The notes under the pieces: model-generated
The model's database searches: none
Told to the model about the DNA's origin: nothing
What the model saw: only the letters and a program-made list of their open reading frames with translations
Program-made: the position numbers and the translations under genes
In this document: piece by piece, positions 54,216-61,605 of the stretch
Position numbering within the stretch: position 1 is the stretch's first letter
Layout: each line of letters opens with the position of its first letter
From: Demequina muriae
GTDB lineage: Bacteria; Actinomycetota; Actinomycetes; Actinomycetales; Demequinaceae
NCBI RefSeq assembly: GCF_030418295.1
Contig: NZ_JAUHQA010000001.1
Coordinates: 620,001 to 684,000, forward strand
DNA length: 64,000 bases
Direction of reading: 5' to 3'

Positions 54216-54619
54216 GCCTGGCTCTCCCCCCGGACGTCGACGCTTTAGCGACGCGCCTGGGCCTGCTCCTCTCGGATCTGTCCGGGGTGGAGCGGGCCCG
54301 GGCCTCGGCCGCCCTGGCCGATGCGACGGCCCTCGCGCTGGATGAGGTCGCGCCGCACGTCGCGGCGGACTGGTCTCTCGGCGCCCCGGCGAGCGTCCAC
54401 GTCATCATCCTGAAGGCGGCCCGCCGCGAGTACGAGAATCCGCAGGGATTGCGCTCGGAGACCGTCGGCGAGCATGGCGTCACAATCGCGTTCGCGTCCG
54501 GCGTCTACCTGACCGAGCCCGAGAAGCGCTCGATCCGTCGCGCCGCGACCGGTCGTGTCGGCGGCTTCGTCGGCACGGTCCGCACGCCCTCCGCTTACGC
54601 CCCGGAGACCCCCAGCTGA
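54212..54619 (+). CDS. Phage head-tail adaptor/connector
   Basis: 135 residues; GTG 54212 overlaps the capsid stop (GTGA). A helical N-terminus (LSGVERARASAALADATALA) precedes HVIILKAARREYENPQGLRS, the NP-G-x-x-S segment common in HK97 gp6-like adaptors, then GVYLTEPEKRSIRRAA. It would sit below the portal and join the capsid to helper-derived tails. The portal itself is not encoded here. Confidence 0.75.
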   Translation: MSLALPPDVDALATRLGLLLSDLSGVERARASAALADATALALDEVAPHVAADWSLGAPASVHVIILKAARREYENPQGLRSETVGEHGVTIAFASGVYLTEPEKRSIRRAATGRVGGFVGTVRTPSAYAPETPS

Positions 54620-54765
54620 ACAAATCGTGAGCGCCCCTCACAAATCTTGAAAGGCCCTGGCCCTACGTCGCCCTGCCCCGGCCGATTGGCCGCGCGAGAG
54701 CGCCGCCTACGCGGCAGTGAGCAGATCCGCGAACGCTGGCCCACTCCTTCCACATCACAAGAGAT

Positions 54766-54796
54766 CGACCCGCTGCCACCGCCCCGGCGCGGGTCG
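54766..54796 (+). terminator. Hairpin downstream of the adaptor gene
   Basis: An 8-bp stem CGACCCGC / GCGGGTCG with a 15-nt loop, followed by TTCTCTT, 147 bp past the adaptor stop and 42 bp before the next start. Likely the end of the capsid operon. Confidence 0.6.
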
Positions 54797-54838
54797 TTCT
54801 CTTGGCCCTCTCACTGTGACGTCACGAAAGGAACCACG

Positions 54839-55006
54839 ATGCCCCTCACCCCCGCCCCGCCCTCGCGCTGTCTGACCTGCGACCGCGCGCTACCGCAGGA
54901 CGCTGACCCCCGCCGCCTCACGTGTTCCGATGCGTGCCGTGCCCGCCGCTACCGCGAGCGCCGTGCCGCCGAACTGAAGCGCCTTCGCGCCCTCGTCGGC
55001 GAGTGA
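54839..55006 (+). CDS. Mini zinc-finger protein (copy 2)
   Basis: 55 residues from ATG 54839 with AAAGGA upstream. Core CLTC-x14-CSDAC, then RARRYRERRAAELKRL, a basic amphipathic helix. It shares Cys spacing, length and basic tail with the protein at 52720, so the two are probably paralogues. Possible regulator of element genes. Confidence 0.72.
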   Translation: MPLTPAPPSRCLTCDRALPQDADPRRLTCSDACRARRYRERRAAELKRLRALVGE

Positions 55007-55154
55007 GTGTAGGAAGTGTAGTTCTGAAGGTACTTCTGATTCAGGTCTCCAGTTCATCTCTCCCTAGCGTCACCGGCTCCCTGCCTCCCTAACAGCGATC
55101 TAGCAGGCCTTGCCAGTGCGCCTTTCCTCCCTGGAGCCTCACTGAGCGTCCCTA

Positions 55155-55260
55155 TGTAAATGGCGCTGAAGTGCTGTGTAAGCGCGCCGGGAGAGCCTCC
55201 GGCTCTTTGATCGGCCGGAGGCCGTTTACACGCCGCTGAGCCACTGCGCGCCGTATTACA
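55155..55260. other. Inverted TGTAA cluster: candidate replication origin or control site
   Basis: Four TGTAA elements lie in this non-coding stretch: two on the plus strand (55155, 55177) and two inverted (TTACA at 55226 and 55256). Each is next to a GC-rich GGCG-type motif. Midway is a 9-bp perfect inverted repeat GCCTCCGGC / GCCGGAGGC (55195-55222). The whole gene-free stretch is 55007-55339, directly upstream of the putative replication gene. Iteron-like layout; role inferred. Confidence 0.45.
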
Positions 55261-55339
55261 GCGCACTTGCAACTCCGGGCACCGCCCGAGCCCCACACCT
55301 CCCAGAGCCCGCCCACGGGCCGCCGAAAGGATCCGCGCC

Positions 55340-56203
55340 ATGACTCGCCCCGCCATGGCCGACGCGCGCGAGCGCCTCGGCCTCGACCCCCTGCCTACCG
55401 GCCCCGAGGACGGCCTCCTCGCCGCTCTTCACGCCGACCCCGTCGCCGCATTGCCTGAACCATCGACCGCCCGCCGAGACGGCGCTCTCCCGGTCGCCCT
55501 GCTCCCTGTGGGACACCTCACCGCCGACGCCCGAGCCCGGGGCCTCTCCGGGGGCGCGGGCCGCGCCTACGCAATCGACGGTCGCGCCGTCTCTGCCGCG
55601 TCCGCCGCGTCGCTCCTTGCCGACGTGCTCGACGACGCCGCTGCGATCCTCCGCGCCGAGGAGGAGACCGTCGAAGCGCTCAACGGGGAGCGGCGCATGA
55701 TCGCGGGCTACTTCTTCGACGTCGCAGAGCCCGACGAAGACGTGCGGGAGACCATGCGGCAGATTCACGAGGCCGTCGGCTGGACCACGGGCGCCGAACG
55801 CGCACTCCGATCTCCCGGCTCGGCAAGACTCATCGAAGACCGCGCCGACACGATCGCGCGCCTCGCCCGCGCCCTCGACGCGACGGCGCTGTCGCTGCGA
55901 ACGTCGGCCGCCGCTCGGCGCACCTTGCTCCCGCTGGTCCGCGACCACCTCGCACCCGACGCCGCGCCCTCGCCTGACGAGGCGGCCGCATTCCTGGCGC
56001 GCTTCGACGGCGAGGCCACAGTCCGCCGCTCAACGGTCTGGGACGCATACGAGACCGAGGGCTCGCCCGGGGCCCTCGATCGACCTGCGCTCTATGCCCT
56101 CGCGGATGACCGCTGGGGCCGCTCTGTGAAGTCCTCCGGCTACCCGCTCTGGCGCCCGATCTCGGGCACCCGCTCACGCCGCCCGGCGCTGCGCCTGTCC
56201 TGA
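55340..56203 (+). CDS. Putative replication/primase-related protein
   Basis: 287 residues from ATG 55340 (GAAAGG upstream). The first ~180 residues are Ala-rich and helical with no known motif. The last ~70 (EAAAFLARFDGEATVRRS, VWDAYE, ALYALADDRWGRSVKSSGYP) resemble the winged-helix tail of P4-type phage and plasmid primases. No helicase or TOPRIM motif is present. Its place beside the repeated TGTAA region supports a replication initiator, but it could be a transcription factor. Confidence 0.45.
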   Translation: MTRPAMADARERLGLDPLPTGPEDGLLAALHADPVAALPEPSTARRDGALPVALLPVGHLTADARARGLSGGAGRAYAIDGRAVSAASAASLLADVLDDAAAILRAEEETVEALNGERRMIAGYFFDVAEPDEDVRETMRQIHEAVGWTTGAERALRSPGSARLIEDRADTIARLARALDATALSLRTSAAARRTLLPLVRDHLAPDAAPSPDEAAAFLARFDGEATVRRSTVWDAYETEGSPGALDRPALYALADDRWGRSVKSSGYPLWRPISGTRSRRPALRLS

Positions 56204-56230
56204 ACCCCAAGCCACAAGAGAGGAACCGAC

Positions 56231-56395
56231 ATGAATGGCAAGAAGGGCCGTATGAAGAACCGAGGTCACGGCTGGCTGGCACCGACCATCGCCCACGACC
56301 GCAAGGCGGCACCCTGGCGCAACAAGGCGAGCGAAGCCGCTGCGCTGGCCGCCCACGATCGTCCTCGCAACCGTGCCGAGCGGCGCGCCCGATGA
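56231..56395 (+). CDS. Small basic protein, unknown
   Basis: 54 residues, rich in Lys and Arg (MNGKKGRMKNRGHGWLAP at the start, RPRNRAERRAR at the end), with a GAGAGG Shine-Dalgarno. Its stop overlaps the ATG of the next gene (ATGA), supporting translation. Not recognised. Confidence 0.65.
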   Translation: MNGKKGRMKNRGHGWLAPTIAHDRKAAPWRNKASEAAALAAHDRPRNRAERRAR

Positions 56396-56736
56396 CCGAG
56401 CCCGACACGATCGAGATCCGAGGCCACTCGCTCGACGGCATCGGTTGGGCGGTGCGCGTCCCGGCGCACTCGCCGCAGGCGGCCCGCCTATCTCGCGCCG
56501 CCGAGTGCACCAACGCCCGCCGTGCGGATCAGCGCCGCCTGTCGGCGATCGTTGACGACCCTGACCGCGCGAACGAGGCCGCCTCGATCGCTGCCCGCCT
56601 GGCGGCGCCGACGCTGGATCGTCTCGCAGCACGGCGCCCGGACTACCTCACCGCTCGCTACTACTCCGGCCCGCTTGCCCCGCTGGCGGCCGATGCCCGC
56701 GACCACCTGCACCACTCAACCCACCTGGAGGACTGA
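56392..56736 (+). CDS. Hypothetical protein of the element
   Basis: 114 residues. A short beta-like start (DTIEIRGHSLDGIGWAVRVP) is followed by a helical, Ala/Arg-rich body with a YLTARYYSGPL segment. Coupled to the gene before it by ATGA and separated from the next by 3 nt. Not recognised. Confidence 0.65.
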   Translation: MTEPDTIEIRGHSLDGIGWAVRVPAHSPQAARLSRAAECTNARRADQRRLSAIVDDPDRANEAASIAARLAAPTLDRLAARRPDYLTARYYSGPLAPLAADARDHLHHSTHLED

Positions 56737-56739
56737 CCC

Positions 56740-57036
56740 ATGCCCATGCTCGAACCCAAAGACCAGACCAATGCGACCAATGCCGAGTTCATCGCGACCG
56801 TATGCACAAAGTGTCCATTACTTCGCGACTGGCCCCACGCGGACGTGTTGGGCCTGGCCGCGAACGTGGCGACGCTCGCCTATGGTGACGATCTCCCGGC
56901 GGTGTGGTCACTGCTCGACGGCGTCGGCATGGACCGCCACCAGGGACGGGCATTCGCTCGCGAGGTGCTAGTCAGCCTGTACCCGGCCGCAGTGTCGATT
57001 CCCGCGCACTCCGAACCGGACGGCGAAGACACGTAG
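56740..57036 (+). CDS. Hypothetical protein of the element
   Basis: 98 residues with GGAGG about 9 nt before ATG 56740. A CTKC motif near residue 22 is followed by helices (DVLGLAANVATLAYG, RAFAREVLVSLYP). Last gene of the plus-strand set that starts at 55340, converging on the membrane protein gene. Not recognised. Confidence 0.62.
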   Translation: MPMLEPKDQTNATNAEFIATVCTKCPLLRDWPHADVLGLAANVATLAYGDDLPAVWSLLDGVGMDRHQGRAFAREVLVSLYPAAVSIPAHSEPDGEDT

Positions 57037-57042
57037 CGACAC

Positions 57043-57795
57043 CTATGGAATCGGACGCCTTCCACGCAGGCGGCGCCACAGTCGCCCGGCACGTACGCGG
57101 ATGCTGATCTGATCCTCCTGCGGCGCGAAGTCCCACACGAAACTCGCGGGGTCTTCGTGCACGCGCTCGATCGGCTCGGCTTCCTCGCGGAGCCACCAGC
57201 GTCCGGCCGCGTCGCGAAACACTACTTCGTGACAGGTCCCGATGACCATGAAGCGCGAGCGTAGTGGAGCAAGAAACTCAGCGACGGTCTCCGAGTGCGG
57301 CGGCACGATTCCGATCACGCCCGTTGCGGCGACATCATTGTCGAGGTAAATCCGGACGTTGACTTTGGAGACGAGTTCGTCGCTAACGTTGCACACTGCG
57401 ACTGTATAGATCACCTGGTCCTCGGCGGCGATGAAGAGGTCCCGACCCTCTTTGTCTTGGACGTCGAGCGGAGCACTCCCACCTGCGGCGAAGGTACGCC
57501 CATCAAACCGAACCGTCGCACCGTCCGCGAGCGCCGGGAACTTGGCGCCCTTGATGACGGTCCTGACATGCCTCGTCTCGGAGTAGACCAAGCGCGCTTG
57601 CGCTTTGCGCCGTCGGGACACTTCGAGCGCGAGCGACACCGCAGCAATGAGGAAAGCGAGGCCCGTGAGGATCGCCGCTACCCATTCGGGCCAGGTTCCT
57701 AGTCCTATTCCGGCGCCCGCATCGACCGGCACCGTGGGGACGAACGAGGCTGCCGGGGTAGGCCATGGGTCGACTGGGGGCGAGATCACGTCCAC
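57043..57795 (-). CDS. Single-pass membrane protein, element cargo
   Basis: 250 residues from GTG 57795. A Pro-rich N-terminus outside, one membrane helix (~37-58, WVAAILTGLAFLIAAVSLAL), a basic stop-transfer (SRRRKAQ), then a ~190-residue mixed beta domain in the cytosol (IYTVAVCNVSDELVSKVNVR, FRDAAGRWWLREE). It is opposite in strand to its neighbours and more AT-rich. Placement fits accessory cargo such as superinfection exclusion or defence, without direct evidence. Confidence 0.65.
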   Translation of the reverse strand: MDVISPPVDPWPTPAASFVPTVPVDAGAGIGLGTWPEWVAAILTGLAFLIAAVSLALEVSRRRKAQARLVYSETRHVRTVIKGAKFPALADGATVRFDGRTFAAGGSAPLDVQDKEGRDLFIAAEDQVIYTVAVCNVSDELVSKVNVRIYLDNDVAATGVIGIVPPHSETVAEFLAPLRSRFMVIGTCHEVVFRDAAGRWWLREEAEPIERVHEDPASFVWDFAPQEDQISIRVRAGRLWRRLRGRRPIP

Positions 57796-58002
57796 AACCT
57801 AGCGGACCGCGCTCAACTGCTCGCGGGGTGGGGGCTCCCCCCTCCCCGGGGGTCGGCCAGTCTCCCGGAGCGCATAGCGGCTGCCGTGATGCGTGCGCAC
57901 GGCCCGGTTCCCCGGCGAGTCCACCTTGACCCACTTCCCACACTCGCGCCCGGCGCTCAGCGTCGCGCTGCACCCTCATATCCCTGACACGGAGGACCCC
58001 TG

Positions 58003-58350
58003 ATGACTGAACCAATATTCGACCTGCCCGACCACTGGACTACCGCCGCGCGCGAGACCGTCGAGGAGGTCCTCTCCGTCCGCCCGGACCTTGACGGCGC
58101 CGATCTCGGCGCGCTGGAGCAGGCCGCCGAACTGATCTCCCAGGCCGACGCCCTTCGCGACGTCGCGAGCGCCGCCGGATGGGTCTCGCGCTCCGACTCC
58201 GGCGCCGAGGTCCCGCACCGCGCGGCTGCCGAGGCTCGCCAGGCTCGCGCGTCGGCGGCGGCGATCCTCGGCCGCCTGGTCGACGTCAACGCTCAGACCG
58301 ACCGCTCGGCCGCTGGCCGTGCCCTGGCCCGCAAGCGGTGGGCCCGATGA
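58003..58350 (+). CDS. Small terminase subunit-like protein
   Basis: 115 residues with GGAGG before ATG 58003. The central pattern (LEQAAELISQADALRDVASA, then a Gly/Ser loop SRSDSGAEVPHRAAAEARQA, then AAAILGRL) follows P27/HK97-type small terminases: helix, short hairpin, HP-like turn, helix. A satellite-coded TerS would steer a helper large terminase to element DNA. The call rests on pattern only. The 207-bp gap before it (57796-58002), with a GGGGGCTCCCCC repeat, could hold the packaging site. Confidence 0.5.
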   Translation: MTEPIFDLPDHWTTAARETVEEVLSVRPDLDGADLGALEQAAELISQADALRDVASAAGWVSRSDSGAEVPHRAAAEARQARASAAAILGRLVDVNAQTDRSAAGRALARKRWAR

Positions 58351-58679
58351 AGCGGGTTCGCTCTGTCCCGCTCCCGGCGCGCGCGGTGGAGATCTCGCCC
58401 CGTCACTGGCGTTCGGGCGAGACTCTCCCGCCCCTGACCCTCTCGCCTCCGCGTCGCGGCGGTTGGACTCTGGATCGTGCCGCGAAGGCCGCCCGCGCGT
58501 ACGCGCACGAGAACGGGCTCGGCGAGAGCGCTGCCCGCTCGGCGTTCCGGGCGATCGCGGTGTACGCCCATCCGCGCCCGTCGTCGATGCCGCCCGATGC
58601 CCACTATGTCCCGCCGCTGGCGCTTGCGGCGATGCGTGCTCGTCTGCGCGACGGCCGCGATCCGCTCGCGCTGGACTGA
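58347..58679 (+). CDS. Hypothetical protein coupled to the TerS-like gene
   Basis: 110 residues; ATG 58347 overlaps the TerS-like stop (ATGA). Basic N-terminus (MKRVRSVPLPARAVEI), then helices (AARAYAHENGLGESAARSAF). Co-translation suggests a packaging or morphogenesis partner. Not recognised. Confidence 0.6.
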   Translation: MKRVRSVPLPARAVEISPRHWRSGETLPPLTLSPPRRGGWTLDRAAKAARAYAHENGLGESAARSAFRAIAVYAHPRPSSMPPDAHYVPPLALAAMRARLRDGRDPLALD

Positions 58680-58686
58680 CACACCG

Positions 58687-58720
58687 AAGCCCCCGCCCTC
58701 CTCTGAGAGGGCGGGGGCTT
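58687..58720. terminator. Bidirectional terminator
   Basis: A 14-bp perfect stem AAGCCCCCGCCCTC / GAGGGCGGGGGCTT with a 6-nt loop, flanked by T-rich sequence, lies between convergent genes. The clearest terminator in the window. Confidence 0.9.
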
Positions 58721-58735
58721 TCGTCGTTTCTCGGA

Positions 58736-58870
58736 CTATGCGGCGTCGCGTGCCGGGGCGGAGAGTAGGTCGACCATCTCGGTGAACTCCAGATCGGAGA
58801 CGGCGTCTCCAAGGAGCGGGTCGAGGATGGCGGCGAGGGCTTCCTGGCGGTGTGTGTTCGGTGTGTTCAT
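58736..58870 (-). CDS. Small acidic hypothetical protein
   Basis: 44 residues from ATG 58868-58870: helical with many Leu, Asp and Glu (QEALAAILDPLLGDAVSD). The stop lies just before the bidirectional terminator, supporting a real minus-strand transcript. Not recognised. Confidence 0.45.
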   Translation of the reverse strand: MNTPNTHRQEALAAILDPLLGDAVSDLEFTEMVDLLSAPARDAA

Positions 58871-58961
58871 ACCCCGAGCATGGCACGCCGCGACGATCCT
58901 CGCAAGCCTCGATGCACTACTTACCAGGCATTACGCGTGAGGCGCCTCACGCGTGGACACT

Positions 58962-59168
58962 TCACGGGAGGAGCGCGAGGTCCGCCGACTCCGCCAGGAG
59001 GTAGCGCTTCGCGGCCGCGAACTCGGAGATAGCGGCGACCTTCTCCGCGTCCGACGCTCCGGCCTCCTGGAGCGCGAGCACCGACTCATAGCAGGCGTGC
59101 GCGACGGCGGAGCCTAGATGGTTCTCAGGCCGCGCCAGGATCGCGCTCAGGGCCTCGTCTCGCGTCAT
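58962..59168 (-). CDS. Small hypothetical protein
   Basis: 68 residues from ATG 59168 (TRDEALSAILARP at the start); a start at 59213 would add 15 unlikely residues. Helical, with ALQEAGASDAEKVAAISEFA. The opening TRDEALSAIL recalls the neighbouring protein (HRQEALAAIL), so the two may be related. Divergent from the HIRAN gene. Confidence 0.5.
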   Translation of the reverse strand: MTRDEALSAILARPENHLGSAVAHACYESVLALQEAGASDAEKVAAISEFAAAKRYLLAESADLALLP

Positions 59169-59232
59169 GCCGCACAGAGTATCGGCGCGCTGGTAGCGTC
59201 CAAACCAGGCCAACGAGAGCGAGAGGTGCGAG

Positions 59233-59925
59233 ATGGGGATACTCGATCGTTGGAGGCGGAAGGCCCGTGAGCCCCTGCCATTGCCTCAATCGACGGTCAC
59301 GACCGGGAAGGCTTCACCAGACTGGCGCGACGCGGTCCGGCGTTACCGTGACCCAAGCCACCCTGAGCGCCCTCCGAACCCAAAGAAGGTCGCGCGGTCG
59401 ATCCACTCGTCAAAGACACTGACACCCGACCGGGCAACAGTTGAACGCGAGTGCGAGATTGCGGGCATCCCCTCGGCGGCGGTCTATGCCGAACTAGACG
59501 CTATTCGCGCCCGGGAAGCAGGCGCGGAGAGGGATCGACGAAGTGGCTGGCGCGAGAGAACGCGCACCCTCGATATTGATCCCGAACGCGTTGTCGATCT
59601 GCGACCTCTCGGCGGCACACCGTGGAAGGTCGTCGGCGCGGGGCATTGGCTCAGTGACCGCGAGCGTGACTTGCTCCGCCCGGGCTGGTTTGTCTTGCAC
59701 CGGGAACCGGAGAACCCCTATGACTCTGACGCAGTCGCGGTTTACCTCGACTGCCGCAAGATTGGCTACCTCACGAAGGCGAAGGCCAAGGCGCACAGCC
59801 CGATACTCGCGACGTTCCCGGCGGACGGCTTCGAAGTCGACGCCACGATCAGCGGTCGCAATGTGCTTGTGACGCTGCCTCAACCATCGGTGTTGCGTAG
59901 GTTCGCGAACCGCGCAGTGGCGTAA
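59233..59925 (+). CDS. HIRAN-domain protein
   Basis: 230 residues with GAGAGG before ATG 59233. The N-terminal ~115 residues are basic and unrecognised. Residues ~130-195 match the HIRAN fold: WKVVGAGHW, LHREPENPYDSDAVAVYL and KIGYLTKAKAKAHSP, including the NPYD-AVAV core. HIRAN domains bind DNA 3' ends in SNF2-type repair proteins and also occur alone. It is the last gene before the right junction, a typical cargo position, perhaps for genome protection or defence. Confidence 0.7.
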   Translation: MGILDRWRRKAREPLPLPQSTVTTGKASPDWRDAVRRYRDPSHPERPPNPKKVARSIHSSKTLTPDRATVERECEIAGIPSAAVYAELDAIRAREAGAERDRRSGWRERTRTLDIDPERVVDLRPLGGTPWKVVGAGHWLSDRERDLLRPGWFVLHREPENPYDSDAVAVYLDCRKIGYLTKAKAKAHSPILATFPADGFEVDATISGRNVLVTLPQPSVLRRFANRAVA

Positions 59926-59980
59926 TTCGAGACTCCGGCGCGTCACTGAGCCCCGCTTGGCCTACGCAGGCTCCGCCCGC

Positions 59981-60010
59981 GAGTGACTATTGCGCACGTT
60001 CGACTGCGGT
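59981..60010. other. Right attachment site (attR) in tadC
   Basis: Element sequence (GAGTGACTATTG) meets tadC coding sequence here. The tadC frame reads Ala-Val-Glu-Arg, then Ala-Gln and a stop supplied by the element (59987). The outer GAGT at 59981-59984 mirrors ACTC at 50942-50945. In the rebuilt attP these are about 46 bp apart, with the dyad centre at about 50924/60001. Confidence 0.72.
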
Positions 60011-60730
60011 GGCGATGCCTTCGGCGAACCGCTCGAGAGCTGGCACCCCCAGCTCCCTGGCCATCCGTGTGAGTGCCGCGGGCAGGCGCTGGCCCGCTCT
60101 CGCGTCGGCCAGAGCGAGCGCGATCTCCCCGGTGAGCTCCCCTGAGGTGGTGCGCGCCACTCTCTCGAGGGCGGCCAGCGCGCTCTCGCCGGCGCCCACG
60201 GACAGCGCGAGGAGCTCCGCGATGGTCGGCAGCTCGGCGACGAGCCGACGCTGACGGCGCTTCACTGACTGTGTGAGAACGGCGTCACGTCCGAGCACTC
60301 CGCCGATCGCGAGCACGAGCGCCAGTACGGTGGACGCGAGCACCGGTGCCCCTCTGGTGGCGGTCAGCACGAGCGCCAGCACCACGCCCACCGCGAGACC
60401 GACCGCTCCCCACACGACCTGCTGCGCGCGGAACTGCTCGACGGAGAGGCCTGACCCCGAACGCCGAAGCCGTCGCGCGACGTCGGACGACGGCGAGCCC
60501 CACCGGCTGATCACCGTCCCGATGTCGCGCACCACGGGCGCCAGGAGTCGTTCGAGCGCGGGCACCGGCGTCACGGAGTAATCGCGACGCCGCACCTCGT
60601 CGCCCAGGGTGGTCCGCAGGAACGGCGCGATGCGCGCATCGAGCGTCGCACGGCGCGCCCCAGCCCACGCGAGCACCAGCACACCGCCCATACCAAGGGT
60701 GCTTCCGAGGACGACCTCGACCCACGTCAT
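59987..60730 (-). pseudogene. tadC: tadC 5' fragment (split by the integrated element)
   Basis: 247 residues of a TadC-type pilus platform protein: two N-terminal helices (~90-140), then the T2SF cytoplasmic domain (AELPTIAELLALSVGAGESA, FAEGIATAVERA). It ends prematurely at an element-supplied stop, missing the ~60 residues with the last helices encoded at 50730-50927. A truncated TadC is unlikely to support pilus assembly. Start ATG 60730 is 13 nt after tadB. Confidence 0.9.
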
Positions 60731-60743
60731 CGCCGCCCCCCGT

Positions 60744-61604
60744 TCATCTCAGCACCCGCGCTTCCTCGGGCAGCTGTCCTACGCGCATCATCAGTCGGTA
60801 TGCGACCACGGTGCTGGCGCCGCCCAGCGCGAGCACCACCACCCCCGCCGGTGAGTTGTAGGCGGCCGCGTTGGAGCCCTGAGTCGCGAGCATGGCGAGC
60901 ACCGCCCACGGAGCGGCCACCGCGAGCCGTGCGGCGTTGACCGTCCACGACTGTCGAGCCTCGAGCTCGCCGCGTGTGCGGGCGTCGTCCCTCAGAAACT
61001 CGGCCAGGGTCCTCAGCACCCGCCCCACGTCCGTGCCGCCCACGTCCCGCGTGATTCTCAATGTCTCGACCAGGCGGTCCGCAACCGGGTCCGCGAGCCT
61101 GCCCTTGAGGGCGTCGAGGCAGTCGTGGAAGCGGCCAGACGCACGGTAGTCCTCCGCGAACAGCGCAAAAGGCTCGCGCAGCGCCACAGGGCCCCGGTCG
61201 CCGATCTGTGCCACCGCCTCGGGCAGCGCGAGCCCAGCGCGAATGCCCGATGCGAGCGAGTCCACCACCTCGGGCCACAGTTCGCGGGTCGCCTGGCTCC
61301 GTGCGCGGGCACGCGCTGAGACGAGTGCGAACGGCGCCCTCGCCGCAAGGACTGCGAAGCACGCGGCGATCGGGGCAGCGTCCGACAGGCCCGCCACGAC
61401 GATGAACGTCACGATCCCCAGCCCCGCGGCGACTCCCACCAGGGCGGCCGGCGTGACTGACGGAGCGCCGGCTCGAACCAGATGGTCCTGCGTGCGCGCC
61501 GACCACCCGTCACGTGTGCGCTCTCGACGCTGAGGCGGCGGCCAGAACGACCACCACACCATGAACAGTCCCAGTCCGAGCACCGCCCCCCACAGCGCAT
61601 CCAT
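60744..61604 (-). CDS. tadB: Tad pilus platform protein TadB
   Basis: 286 residues from ATG 61604, 1 nt after the tadA stop. N-terminal helix, two more at ~50-90, the T2SF domain (ASGIRAGLALPEAVAQIG, TLRITRDVGGTDVGRVLRTL) and C-terminal helices. It forms the inner-membrane platform with TadC. Confidence 0.88.
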   Translation of the reverse strand: MDALWGAVLGLGLFMVWWSFWPPPQRRERTRDGWSARTQDHLVRAGAPSVTPAALVGVAAGLGIVTFIVVAGLSDAAPIAACFAVLAARAPFALVSARARARSQATRELWPEVVDSLASGIRAGLALPEAVAQIGDRGPVALREPFALFAEDYRASGRFHDCLDALKGRLADPVADRLVETLRITRDVGGTDVGRVLRTLAEFLRDDARTRGELEARQSWTVNAARLAVAAPWAVLAMLATQGSNAAAYNSPAGVVVLALGGASTVVAYRLMMRVGQLPEEARVLR

Positions 61605-61605
61605 G

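Larger units (their letters stand above)
50924..60001. mobile_element. Integrated capsid-encoding phage satellite (~9.07 kb) in tadC
   Basis: The element is bounded by the two halves of tadC. It encodes a large serine integrase, a P22-type major capsid protein, a head-tail adaptor, a TerS-like protein, a putative replication protein next to repeated TGTAA elements, two mini zinc fingers, several small unknowns, a membrane protein and a HIRAN protein. No portal, large terminase, protease, scaffold, tail, holin or endolysin is present, so it cannot make particles alone. A phage remnant is possible. However, the frames are intact, with coupled starts, clean terminators and an exact integration junction, which favours a satellite that borrows functions from a helper phage. 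Confidence 0.75.
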
